A DNA stretch of 43,449 nucleotides from Apostichopus parvimensis. Its lineage: Eukaryota; Echinodermata; Holothuroidea; Aspidochirotida; Stichopodidae. Positions within the stretch are counted from its first letter, which is position 1. Each line of letters begins with the position of its first letter. A program made the translations under genes and the position numbers. Positions 32,609 through 43,437 of this stretch are shown one piece after another. The stretch is taken from NCBI GenBank assembly GCA_000934455.1, contig KN886902.1, positions 15,429 to 58,877 on the forward strand. Reading direction: 5' to 3'. Below the pieces are notes generated by a model, which worked only from the letters and a program-made list of their open reading frames with translations, was not told the origin of the DNA and did not search any database.

Positions 32609-34654
32609 GATATTGTACAGAGCAAACGGTGTGAGTGTGAGTGAGCAAACCAGATAGCAAAACTGCAGTGTGGTTTCGATGATGCTATATGAATAAGCTT
32701 ATATCAAAGTGTCACACTAGGCTGTAGCGCGTATAGCCAGGATGAACAACATACTTCAAAGTAGTCCAGTAAAAAGCATTGAGATATATGACAAACAAAT
32801 ATGATAACCGAGGTGGATACTTTTATTGTATTCAGCATACAGATTGATCTCTACCAAAGACAACAGGCATCTTCTCAAGCCTAGACAAATATTTTTGAAA
32901 GTACTCGCTATTTGGGGACCGCGACTAAAAATATACTCATGAAAACGCAAAATTCACTCGGCACTACTATTGCTGTTCAAGTCTCCAGAGTACAGATCTA
33001 CAACATCAGTACTGTCTGTGAACAAGGTTATAGGCAATTGGGCAGATACATGGTGCTACGATATTGCACGTTGGAAAGTTACGTTTCTGTGCAGTATGAA
33101 ATTTAAACTTATGCCACCAAAAGTAAGTGTTGAAATAAGTAAAACGTGTCGCAGAATCATAAATAAGCAGCTAGGCCTATTGCAGTATGTCAAACACATA
33201 AAAAACTACACAAATACCTGGGAAGATAGCTTAGCTTCTTTACATTAGGGCTCCTCAATTACGAGGCATGTAGTATACAATAGTCTACAGTAGTCTACCT
33301 GCATATATTCTACTGTTCACGGGCTTGCCTGCGCATAACCAAGCCGTCGTGATATCGACGGTTAATATTTTTTTTTAATTGGTCGTGAAATTAAAATATG
33401 AACACAACATATTTATGAATGCCTTTAAAATACTTTTTGTACTTCGTAAGCTCAAACCGTTCCCTCTAATAAATAGTTATTTTTAGATTTTAATGATGTT
33501 TTCGCTGTATGTTTGTAAATGCTCCATGAAGGTTGTGAACAATCTCCGCACATGAAAAATTCCCGTACGTTTTGCACGTGCAGATAGCGAACCATTTTAC
33601 TACATCTGGCGGCAATGCTTGTAAATTAGTGGCGCTGCTACCCTAAATTGGAAGGTGCTATAATACTCCAAATTGCAAATGCACTTTGAAGGCTGATCAG
33701 TGGAGTTCGAGAGGGGAGGGGCAGGGGACCCTACCTCCATTGTCTGTCCAAGGGGAAACGTTCAAGTCGTCATCGGAGGGTGGGGGGGGGGGGGTATTCA
33801 GTCGGGGAAATATGCAAACAAACAACAACGTGTTAAATTTTTCTTCAAACTTTAAAAGTATGAACATACACAAACGTGCATTTATACCTAATTATTCACT
33901 AAGTTTATCTAAGCTAAACATACTTCGGGATCGCCCATTTGAAGTCTGAACTGTGTAATTTTCTTCCGGGGAGCACTCCAAATAAAAATCTACATTCAGG
34001 AAACTCATAGTCACAGCCCTTGGTCCGCCTACAGTCCGTTCTTTAAGGTTCATGCCCCAATAAAATCATTCGGGGAGGGGATTGGGATTTGGGCCCCACC
34101 TTTTAAATCATGTTCGCGTGACTCGTGCGTGAGTATAACGTTTCTTATGTCTTAAAATTTGATGCAACCCTGATTACATTTCTATTTTTACCCCATAAAA
34201 TCGTATCTGGTGGATTGTGTTTAAGGAACGTAATGAACTTGGCGTGGTCAAACCAAGGATCTGTTACTTGAAGAGCTCCCTCAGTATTCAAACAGGATGA
34301 CAGTAGATCTGTAGATACAATAAATGAGATAATACAAACTTTTAATGAGTCTTCCAAGAGAAATTAAATCCCGATGTTTCCTATATTTATAATAGTTACA
34401 CAAATTAATGGCTCATGCACATATTTAAACCTGAATACAAAGAGTCACAGAGTGAAACGTGTCCAAACGCATTTAAAGCTGAAGACTCTGGTAGTAGAAC
34501 TGTCCTCCTCGAGAAACATAAAGATGACTTGGTATTGGTTGGTCTTGTCTGATAAGAATGTGGTTTACATACGCAATAACCACACGCGGCTCGGAGATTG
34601 ACTTTCATGATAACACCTCTGTGCATATTGTTTTGGAAACATGCCTTGGTTATT
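32609..34654. other. Intergenic sequence without a recognised gene
   Basis: Between DHTKD1 and PAF1. Overlapping small open frames (32912-33106, 32970-33248, 33686-33949, 34374-34601) have no recognisable domain. It contains a G run of about 12 at 33782-33794. Confidence 0.5.
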
Positions 34655-34943
34655 GAGTAGTAGCGACTCCAATTTGGAGTAGCACCACCTTCCGTTTAGG
34701 GTAGTAGCGCCACTAATTTACAGTATAGCATCGCCGCCTGTAGCAGTAGTAGCATCGCCTATATAGAGTAGTAGCGCCACATTTTTACAGCAGCCTCGTC
34801 ACTTAGGAGTAGTAGCACCTCCTTTTATGAGTAGTAGCACCTCCTGTTAAGAGTAGAAGCACCTCCTAATATAAGAGTGGTAGCATCCCCTGTTTGGGGT
34901 AGCAGCACAGTAGCGCCACCTGTGGTCCTTTTGGCGTTCCATA
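34655..34943. repeat. Degenerate tandem repeat with a GTAGTAGCGCCACC-type core
   Basis: Around ten units of roughly 24-30 bp are built on GAGTAGTAGCACCTCC or GTAGTAGCGCCAC followed by a T/A-rich spacer. The array closes with GGTCCTTTTGGCGTTCCATA, which recurs exactly at 35481-35500 after a similar CGCCACCTG piece. Confidence 0.7.
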
Positions 34944-35455
34944 AGCAACGCCTCCTGCATGGTTTGGGTTGTAGGTACCGCACCACAATTATAGAGTAGT
35001 GTTCATCCGCTCGAAAGGTTAGCCGTCAGAGAAAAGAGGTAAAAGTACCAAGCTTGTTTAAGCATGTTATCAGTTACCGTCATCGTTTGTTCTGCCTTTA
35101 TATGAAAGAGCATAATTTAAAGTACAGATGGTGTGAAAATAGGGAGGATCGAAGGTGATATAAATCATTTTAGAAAATCTTTTGTTAAATGTTGATATTA
35201 TTCCGAGCGAGCAGATGGAAGGGTGGGGTTCAGTATGCTTAACTTGCTCTTCTTCTAGTTCATAATCTAAACGGTCATGATATGGAAGTTTGCAAGTGCC
35301 ATGATAGGCCAAGATCTCAGCTATCATGTGTGGGTAGGAACCGTAGGATATACCAGTTCAAAACTTCTATCTATGCTTTGGCAGGTCTTGAAAGTGACGA
35401 GTTTAGTGTCAGTCAATGGAACAATTAATTGTGGTGCGAGACATGTAACACCTCT

Positions 35456-35558
35456 TCTTTAGGATAGCAACGCCACCTGAGGTCCTTTTGGCGTTCCATA
35501 CAACTGCGCAAAATGTACACGATGACGAACTCGACTGAATTCTATTTGGCGTTCCATA
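35456..35558. repeat. Second occurrence of the GCCACCTG-GGTCCTTTTGGCG repeat
   Basis: AGCAACGCCACCTGA plus the exact 20-mer GGTCCTTTTGGCGTTCCATA (35481-35500), then a shorter TTTGGCGTTCCATAAAA at about 35545. These echo the end of the array at 34655-34943, about 557 bp away, in the same orientation. Confidence 0.65.
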
Positions 35559-35832
35559 AAAAGGACACCGTAACTAACTCACCACAGAGCACGTTAGTAG
35601 TAAGGCATATGCTGTACTGTATTATGACCCATGCCCCTACAACGCTATCCAAAGTTAGAAAATTGTACTTAGGCCTAGCGTTAGATCTGACAATGCTAGT
35701 GTAACAACTAATTTAATGCCTCATTTGTAGTCTACGAGTACGACGACTCAAGAGTCAGAGAACTTGTGGAACGAGGGAGAACATGCAGCCAAGCCTTTCT
35801 GGGTGATGTACAAATTCCGTGAACTCTAAACA

Positions 35833-35879
35833 ATGCCACCAACTATTCAAAGTGGTAAACATGGAGATCGAGCTAATAA
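35833..35879 (+). CDS. PAF1: PAF1 exon 1 (start)
   Basis: Encodes [15 protein letters not shown], close to the start of known PAF1 proteins. The donor is AATAA followed by GTAAGT at 35880, phase 2. Confidence 0.9.
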
Positions 35880-38800
35880 GTAAGTGCCTAACTTAGTGTT
35901 AAGCCTAAATGAAGAACGTTATTAGATATATGTTAGTGTTACATACAGTATTAGTCTATATCAGTATTACCAGGTTCCCTATAAATTGGTAGCACGCATG
36001 AGCAATCTCAATCTCTTTTGTAATACTATGTATGGATTCGAAGGAAGATATTGTACAATTTCTCTTTGTAAGTTAGATGCGCTGTCTATTCTAAGAAACA
36101 TGCTATCGTGTCTAGCAAAGATGAACTCTCATTGATCCATTTTTGCTAACACATTACCTTTGCTTGATTGAACATATTTGATCAAGTGCAGGTTATTGTG
36201 CTTTGACATATTTTGAGAGTATTGGTTTGTTTTGTTTGTAGTCTAGTACTGCTACTCTTAAAAAATGAAAATACTTCAATAATTTTAGCATTGCCTTTGT
36301 TTCTCTTTTTTTCTTTGACATCAACAGATCTCGGTCAACGGTCCCTAAAAGGTATGCATCAAAATAATGTGTGGTGGTATGGTTATTTTATACAAAGGCT
36401 TGTTTATAGAATGAACTGTTATACATGTGCATACAACTTTCAAACATTAGCCAATGACAGCTGAAAAAGGAGTACATCCACTCATTGATGATTTTATATC
36501 TGAAGCTTAACTCTTATTCTATATGCAGGAAATAATTTAGTGTTCAAAAATTTAGTCAAGCAATTCTTATTGGCTGTGAATGTTTGTCTCTTTTAAAATA
36601 CTACATATGATTACTGTGTCAAAAAAGACTGCTCAGATTCATCTTTGGACTTGTGTGTAGCAAATATTTCAACTGTTTGTATAAGTAACTTGTGATAACA
36701 AAGTGCATAAATTGTTCTCCATTGTTGTTAGAACCTTCAGTTCACCAGTAAAGACTAACTATCCTTATATAAATGATAACATTCATGAGTTACTGTACAC
36801 GTGCATTAAACAAGTGGTTTTCTCTTTGGAGCTTTGATATACAGTTTTTGTTTGTATACTGTTTTTATTACAACCTTCAAGGAAATTGTCCTCACTGGGA
36901 CATTCAGTCATCTTGTGTGTTTATTAACAATGTCTGAGAACAATTTGGAGGGTAAAGACCTCCAGGAAACTCCTTTTTGAAAACTTGTAGCAATTATAGC
37001 ATGCAATAATTTGGGGCCAATACTGACTACCTTTAAGAATGAAAGTGCGCAGAGTAGTTTGCTTAAAAATCAAGTTCCCTTTTCCACACATCAGCTAATA
37101 TATTGTGTTGAATTTTATGTTCTTAATTGTCTACTAGCAGAAAACACAAGTGCCTGTTTTCTTCTAAGTACTGGCAAACAGCGAAATCCCTTGCTGTTAG
37201 CCAGTAAGTAGTCTGAATTTAAAGGCCTGACCAAGTGACCATACTGTGCTGTGTTGACTATGCAGTAGTATGATGATGGTTTTACAAGATTGGTTGTGAA
37301 GAGTGGTGTTACTGTTGTAGTGCTGTATGGAAAAAAATTTCATGTAAAAAAAAAAAATGCATTTTGTATAATTGACTCACAAACTTTTACTTATGAAATC
37401 TGATGACAGTAAAAGAAATTGCATTCGAAAAATTTTATAGTATCATTTCCTCATTGAATGTTAAACCTTTTCTCCTCAGGTCTGACATTGTTTGTAGAAT
37501 AAAGTACTTGAACCAGCTTCCGGACATTCCTTTTGACCCCAAATTTATCAGATACCCTTTCGATCCCAACCGGTTTGTCGAATATAATGCTACTTCTTTA
37601 GAGCGGAACTACAAACATGAGCTGCTGGCAGAACAAGATTTAGGAGTAACTATCGACCTCATCAATCCAGAGACTTATCGCATTGATCCAAATGGTAAGA
37701 AGTGAAATCGATTCTTTGGCATTTATCAGAATTGAGGGGAAATGTTGAGACAACTCCTGAAGGCTTAGATTTTCATAATTTTAGCAACTTTGCAACAAAA
37801 AAAAAAGGTGCAAGGGCTTAAAATATCAACTGGCTAAAATCAAGTTATCACTAGAATTTTTATGAATTACCGCATGGATCAGTTTAATACTGTGCTGCAG
37901 GCTAATGGGAAAAGCCCATAATATTTGCTGATAATATTAAGCAGTAACACAGGGCTTATGTCAGGTGCTGTAATATGGAAACCATGCAATTTTTTTGACT
38001 GAGCATTATTAAATAATACCAGACATTGCACAGGTTGAAGAGTAAGTACATTAATTTTTTCAACTTTTAATTGTGGGAGGATGTATGCAAACTGAATGAT
38101 TTTCCTCCGCTACAAAACCAGTCTGCGTTGAATAATGAAACTTTATTATTCTGTAGTAGTGTGTAGTATTCTGTATTAGTGAGCATAGCCTCTTTCAATT
38201 AAACAGTAGAAATACTAGGGAGTTGGTCTGATTCTTACTGAGAATGCATTGAGTAGTTCAACTTATTTGTTGAGAATATAGTTTGGAATATTCTTAAACA
38301 ATTTTTCTGGGAGGCTGGAAGAGTTTTCACTGTTCTTAACTGTCCAAATGTTTCATAACAGCTGTTTTAGATCCCAAAGATGAAAAATTGTTGGAAGAAG
38401 AAATCTCTACTCCAGGAGATTCTAAGAGGTAGGTGTTCCAACATCTTTTCTTCAACAAGAATCATTATGAATTGGGTGATCGTATTAGCATGTATTGCAC
38501 AGCTGTATCTTTCAAGCTCTACTAAACGGAAAGAAGTCTTATTCACACGTTTCACATGCTGAGGGACGTGTTAAACTTTAATGGGAGCAATCATTTATAC
38601 GATATGATCCCTACCACTTTATCGGAGGAGCTAAGTACCATGTATTAACTGCGGTATGTGCTAATGGTCTTGAATTATGTGTTACCTCTTGTGCGGTGGG
38701 AGTGGGGGGGGGCAGTGGGGAGGGGGGGGTGGGGGAAGTGGGGTTGGGTGGGGTGGGGGAAGACTGACGTGTTAGGTGATGTAGAGCTCGTGTTATTCTG

Positions 38801-41800
38801 CCATTGTCTTATTTATTGTGATAATGCTTTATCTCATTTAGATCACAACGCCACGCAAGGAATGTTTCATGGTTGCGTAAAACAGAGTACATTTCGAGTG
38901 AATACAGTAGAAGTCAACCTAGTGCTGAAAAACCAGAAACAAAGTGAGTATGCCAACATCTTCCTGGTTTTTAGTCCTTTCTTCTTGATGTTTGTTTGCT
39001 CGCTCTCTTTTTGTTTTTGTTTCATTGTTGAGTTTCTGAAACTCATTTGAATTTTGACTCCCTCATACGGGATATTGCTCTATAGAGAGGCTGATCAAGA
39101 CTCTGTTCCGTAGTTTTAATTCGTTCAATGTGATAGTTCTTTCTAATTGATCTGGTGTAATCAAACATATTGAGAGTATTGTTAGAGAAAATTAAGAAAT
39201 GTGGAACTTACTGTAAGTGCTGCTGTTGAACCCAAAACTTGGTTTCAGGACGTGAACTTTGTGCAATCTTTAGCTCTATTGTTTTCTTGTATTAAGGGTC
39301 GCCTATACCTTGAAGAAGAAGTTCAATGAAGAAGATGTTTACCAGGTGAGTACTTGTGACAGAATTTGTTGATTCTCTCAGTGCCAGTGTTTGTATCTAT
39401 TTAAAAGAATGCTGCAGAAGTTACCCTCCTTTACTTATTCCCACTGTGCGAGTGTGTTACTGATTTTTCTAATGCAGGCCTTTGTGTATTAAGACAGATT
39501 GCCATAGAACCTCTCAACTTTGCTTCCATGCTCCTGAAAATATTTCTTTCTGAGCCAACAGAAAAAGCTATCACAGGTTGAACCTTTACCCTGCTGCCTG
39601 CAAGTGGCATATATTCTCCTTTTAATCCCTCATAAATTCTGTGCCTGGTAAACTCTGTATTATAATGCCTGTTGTACAGTGCGACCGTTCAGTATCGTTC
39701 TATGCAAGTGGACAGCTTAACTCATGAATACAACAGTAATGGCAATAAATCATAACCCCCTTCTTGTCAGCAGGTTCAAAATTAAAGTGGGACGATCAGG
39801 GCCTCTTAATTTCTTTGGTGATTTGAGAGTTGCGAATACTTTTTAACTGTATGACTATATCCAGGAATGGGGCTTCATAATTCCTTTTGTATTTATATTG
39901 GTTGAATGCCACCACAATGGCTTCTTAAGTTAGCTCCCCTGAAGCCACGATGCCTCGTCTTAGATCAAGTTGAAACTGAACAAATTTACTGGACATCTGA
40001 ACCGTAAAGCATGTTTTGAGCTTTTGTCTTGAACCTGAGGGAGATGACCGCTCAGGGGTAAAGTCATGTTAATCATGTGAAGGAATGTGGTATCAGACAC
40101 TATCTAGGAATAATAAAGAAAATAATGCTGCCTTTTGCATTTGTTTGCTCTCATCTTCGTACCATTTCTATTGTAGGACCGAAGTAACCAGATCAAGGCC
40201 ATACAGAAGACGTTTGAAGATGCTAAGAAACCGGTAGGATATAATGATATAGCATATATATATATTCCAGAGACATTGTAGTCTGAAAAATAGAATTTTG
40301 GCTATTACATAGGTCACCAATGCAATGTGACTGTCCTGTAAGGGCATTATGACCATTGCATTGTTAAAATTTCCGGTAGAAGTATCACTTGAAACACGGA
40401 ACAACAAATATTAATTGACTTGTCGGCCTGTGTATAACTACTGATGTGTACTTGTCAGTTAGTTCTTCTGCACTGTTGTAACCTACCTGATATTTTACTA
40501 TGTGCTTGCTTAGATGCTTTGTATTTAGGAGACCTATGTAAAAGAAAAAAATTATATTTTTCAGACTATTTTTCAGGTTTTCAATTTGAAACATTACCAA
40601 GTCTGTGTTTCTTGGTAGTCAGAAGAAGCCTTTTAATGTTTTTTACATTTTCATGAGAAGCTGTACTTACTAGAATGTATCTGGCTGTAATCAAGTCACT
40701 GGCTTAATGGTTACCAAAGTAAGGAGTGTGAAAGTGACCATTGTTTCAGAAAACTGATTGAAACGGTATGGGGTTTAAAGTTACGTTGCTTGGCTATTCT
40801 GTCACTTTTGACGTTCATGTATGCCTAAATGTAGCATATAAAAATGATATTATATTGTAACTTGACAAATTCTTTTCAAAGGAGTACACTATAACCCTTG
40901 TACTTGCTACAATGCAGGTTTTGATTGAACTAAGTTTGTTATCACTTAGATAAATGGAAACAGATAGGTTCATGATCATTCAGACATCACCAACAATTGT
41001 GGAACAAAGTCTGCCTGTAAGTTTTTGCAACTATTTGTCGTTGATTTTATTTTCTCGCTTTCTTTCTCTTCTGTTCCAGATTGAAAAACATTACAGTAAA
41101 CCGTTTGTGACTCCTGTCGAGATCTTGCCAGTATTTCCAGATTTTGAGGTAAGTGCAGAACTTTGGGAAACTTTATGTAATGTACATCACCCCAAATCAT
41201 AATTTGATGAAGGAATATAAATAAGGAAATATCTTTTATAGTATTAGTTATATTGGAGAATCAAGGTTTCCTTAAACACAAAGTGCAATGTATCATATTT
41301 CTTTCACAAACTCCATTATTTAAATTCAGCTCTTATCGATTTGCATGTATGACACACTGGCATAGTACAGTGATAGCAACCTCAGCTTTGGTACCATCAG
41401 ATTGTAGTAATAAGGGCAAAATTTGATTAGGTGGCATAAGATTCAATTTAGGATACAGTGTAAATTTAAATCGATGGAAGAAATCACCTTTGATTAAAGA
41501 GGACCAGGGAAAATGTTGTTCTTTAATCCAACTGATTTCTAATAATTTTCAAACAGAAGGTGACAAAATTGTATGACATTAACAGTATTTGTAAGCAAAG
41601 CAGATTGGGGATATTTCAGAGAAGTTTTAAAGGTCATCGGTATTGCCACAATGTTTAGCATGTAAATGCTGCCACCAATTTTCAAAAGTGCCCTGACTTG
41701 CCAAATCATTCTTAGATGTTTCCTTAGATGTTGAGGTATGTGTTAATTCAGAAAATTTTAACAGATGCCTCAGAAATGGCAAAAGTTATCACAGTGGCTG

Positions 41801-43437
41801 AAAAATTCTTGTTGCAGTCTTTCTAGCATATTAATGACCTTTCAATTTAAAGTTTTGGGAGTTGGATAAAAGGAATGTTTGTCTCTTCACAATTCTGTAA
41901 TTTCATTTATCCGAGCAGACATGGATCCATCCTTGCGCACAAGTTAACTTTGATTCAGATCCATCTCTGAGAGGCAAAACCACGTTGGAGCAAATGGAGG
42001 AGATGTCACAAGCCATGATAAGGTTCATTTTATTTTGGAAGCATTAATTTTTTTAGATCCCTCCACCCCCTCCCCTCCCCCCTCCAAAAATTCTGCAAGA
42101 TCTCCAAGGTCAAAACCGTGTCCTATTCATCATAATGATATGTATGATGAAGGTTTTTTATTTTTGTATTTTGCAATAGCGAAGTAAGTAACATCACCTC
42201 AGCATCACAAAATTTAAACATTATTTAGCCAATGAGGATATTCTTGAATCCTTGAACTTTAGTTTTTCAGGAATCCTTAAATTAGTAGTGGCTAACGACT
42301 GATAAAGCCACCTTTTTCAAGTGGATCTAGATTCTGTGATATTTTCTTTATTCGTATGAGAACATTAAGGAGGCTTGCAACACGTAATGAAAGAAACATG
42401 GTGGCAGAGCTGTTGATGATGGGACGAGCATCCCGAGACAAATGTTTACACTTACAAAGCAGAAAGTCTGCAGACTGAGGAAACAACTTAAATATGGCAA
42501 ACTAACTATCAAATTAGAGATAATGCCATACCATGCAAATTAAAGTACTGAATATGCATGTCTGCTTATGCACCAGACCAAACGAGCAATAAATAGACTA
42601 CAAGGTTTCAAGGGATATTGTGTCCAATCAGTTTCTGTTCATTTCTTTTGGCAGAGGAATGGTTGATGAGAGCGAAGAGCAGTTTGTAGGCTACTTCCTC
42701 CCGACGCCGGATACGATGGGTAAAAGGAAGAGAGACTTCGAAGAAGAGGTTGACTATCGTGAAGATGAAGAGTAGGTCGAAGCAGATTGTTGCATTTTAC
42801 TTTGTAAAATAGTGTAACTCTTAGACTCTTATCAACATAACCCCTTGTTTTCCATGCAGAGTACTAGTGCATTGTTCTGTTAGAATACCATGAATTTTGT
42901 TTGAAGTGATCGCTCCAGATAGTGTAGCTGACGAGTAATTAACTGTGTAAAGAGTTGATGACAGTCAGGAAAAAGGTTCTCATTCCGGTGTTTTGTTTAC
43001 AGATTAGGAAAGGTACATCCGCTGTGAAAGTGTTATCGGCCTGGACGATGAGCTTGATATTTGGTTTGCAAATAAAACCTTTTGCTTTGTGAAACAAACA
43101 TGTGAATATGGCAATAGGCATGCAGTCATGTACAGGGTTCCAAAAGATGGTATTATATGTTGTACACACAATCAATTTTATCAAATTTTAATGTTGAATT
43201 GTGTTGTTACTTGTATCCTAGCACTATGGAAAATCACTGATTAGACAAATTTGCATTCAATAATAACAATTGTCTTTTCTCACTGAAACTTTTATTGTCT
43301 TTTTACAGCTATGAATATAAATTGACCAGGGAGTACAACTGGAATGTGAAGAACAAAGCCAGTAAAGGCTACGAAGAAAACTATTTCTTCCTCTTCAGGA
43401 AAGGAAAAGGTGTATTCTTCAACGAGCTTGAAACACG
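35833..43437 (+). CDS. PAF1: RNA polymerase II-associated factor 1 homolog PAF1 (N-terminal two thirds)
   Basis: PAF1 is a nuclear scaffold subunit of the PAF1 complex (with LEO1, CTR9, CDC73 and RTF1), which rides on RNA polymerase II and promotes elongation and H2B ubiquitination-linked histone methylation. Eleven exons join in frame to 980 nt, about 326 codons. Recognisable blocks are MPPTIQ at the start, [116 protein letters not shown] and FNELETR. The start ATG has A at -3 and an in-frame TAA 6 bases upstream. Exons are 35833-35879, 36328-36351, 37480-37694, 38362-38428, 38842-38943, 39297-39345, 40177-40233, 41080-41148, 41919-42022, 42655-42771 and 43309-43437. The remaining C-terminus, acidic and serine-rich in relatives, lies beyond the window. 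Confidence 0.95.
36328..36351 (+). CDS. PAF1: PAF1 exon 2, a 24-nt microexon
   Basis: The acceptor ATCAACAG and the donor AAAG followed by GTATGC frame 24 nt that keep phase 2 and add SRSTVPK. With it the joined sequence reads [19 protein letters not shown], matching the spacing of the RTLPERSGVVCR region I remember from human PAF1. Without it exon 1 still joins exon 3 in frame. Confidence 0.8.
37480..37694 (+). CDS. PAF1: PAF1 exon 3
   Basis: Carries [20 protein letters not shown] through [19 protein letters not shown], the most conserved part of PAF1. The acceptor is TCTCCTCAG and the donor is AATG followed by GTAAGA. Confidence 0.95.
38362..38428 (+). CDS. PAF1: PAF1 exon 4
   Basis: Encodes [20 protein letters not shown] then SKR, the family position after the TYRIDPN block. 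The acceptor is CATAACAG and the donor is AGAG followed by GTAGGT. Confidence 0.92.
38695..38760 (+). repeat. G-rich tract in PAF1 intron 4
   Basis: More than ten runs of three or more G separated by single T, A or short spacers. It is on the transcribed-RNA strand, so both the DNA and the nascent RNA could form quadruplexes. It ends about 80 bp before exon 5. Confidence 0.85.
38842..38943 (+). CDS. PAF1: PAF1 exon 5
   Basis: Encodes [20 protein letters not shown] and [14 protein letters not shown]. The correct reading frame is not the longest open frame at this place. The acceptor is CATTTAG and the donor is ACAAA followed by GTGAGT. Confidence 0.92.
39297..39345 (+). CDS. PAF1: PAF1 exon 6 (49 nt)
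   Basis: Encodes [16 protein letters not shown]; the FxEEDVYQ stretch matches the FTEEEIYK position of the family. The acceptor is TATTAAG and the donor is CCAG followed by GTGAGT. Confidence 0.88.
39346..40176. other. PAF1 intron 6, no feature recognised
   Basis: Intronic sequence of 831 bp between exons 6 and 7. No repeat, RNA gene or extra exon is recognised. Confidence 0.5.
40177..40233 (+). CDS. PAF1: PAF1 exon 7 (57 nt)
   Basis: Encodes [19 protein letters not shown], in phase 0 at both ends. The acceptor is TATTGTAG and the donor is ACCG followed by GTAGGA. Confidence 0.9.
41080..41148 (+). CDS. PAF1: PAF1 exon 8
   Basis: Encodes [20 protein letters not shown] then DFE, strongly conserved. 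The acceptor is CTGTTCCAG and the donor is TGAG followed by GTAAGT. Confidence 0.94.
41627..41845. mobile_element. TTAA-type MITE of the second family, 219 bp, in PAF1 intron 8
   Basis: The left end TTAAAGGTCATCGGTATTG matches the element at 10688. The right end reads TTGAAAGGTCATTAATATG on the opposite strand, one base off the TTAA-AGG form (TTCA instead of TTAA on the + strand), so one border has decayed. The interior has diverged from the 146-bp copy. Confidence 0.55.
41919..42022 (+). CDS. PAF1: PAF1 exon 9
   Basis: Encodes [20 protein letters not shown] and [12 protein letters not shown]. The acceptor is CCGAGCAG and the donor is TAAG followed by GTTCAT, a weaker than usual donor. Confidence 0.92.
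42655..42771 (+). CDS. PAF1: PAF1 exon 10
   Basis: Encodes [20 protein letters not shown] and [16 protein letters not shown]. The donor GA followed by GTAGGT overlaps an in-frame TAG: without splicing translation would stop immediately. The acceptor is TTTTGGCAG. Confidence 0.92.
43309..43437 (+). CDS. PAF1: PAF1 exon 11
   Basis: Encodes [30 protein letters not shown] and FNELETR. The acceptor is TTTTACAG. The donor is ACACG followed by GTATGT at 43438, just before the window ends. Confidence 0.92.

Noticed and set aside
35783-35806. Short upstream open frame (ATG CAG CCA ... TGA) before the PAF1 ATG
   Set aside because: It would matter only if this sequence is in the 5' UTR, which cannot be told without the transcription start.
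31795-35832. Shared bidirectional promoter between DHTKD1 and PAF1
   Set aside because: The start codons are about 4 kb apart with several repeats in between, so a compact shared promoter is unlikely.
38658-39050. 130-codon forward open frame over PAF1 exon 5
   Set aside because: It reads exon 5 in the wrong frame and runs through the G-rich intronic tract. The correct frame joins exons 4 and 6 in phase and matches PAF1.
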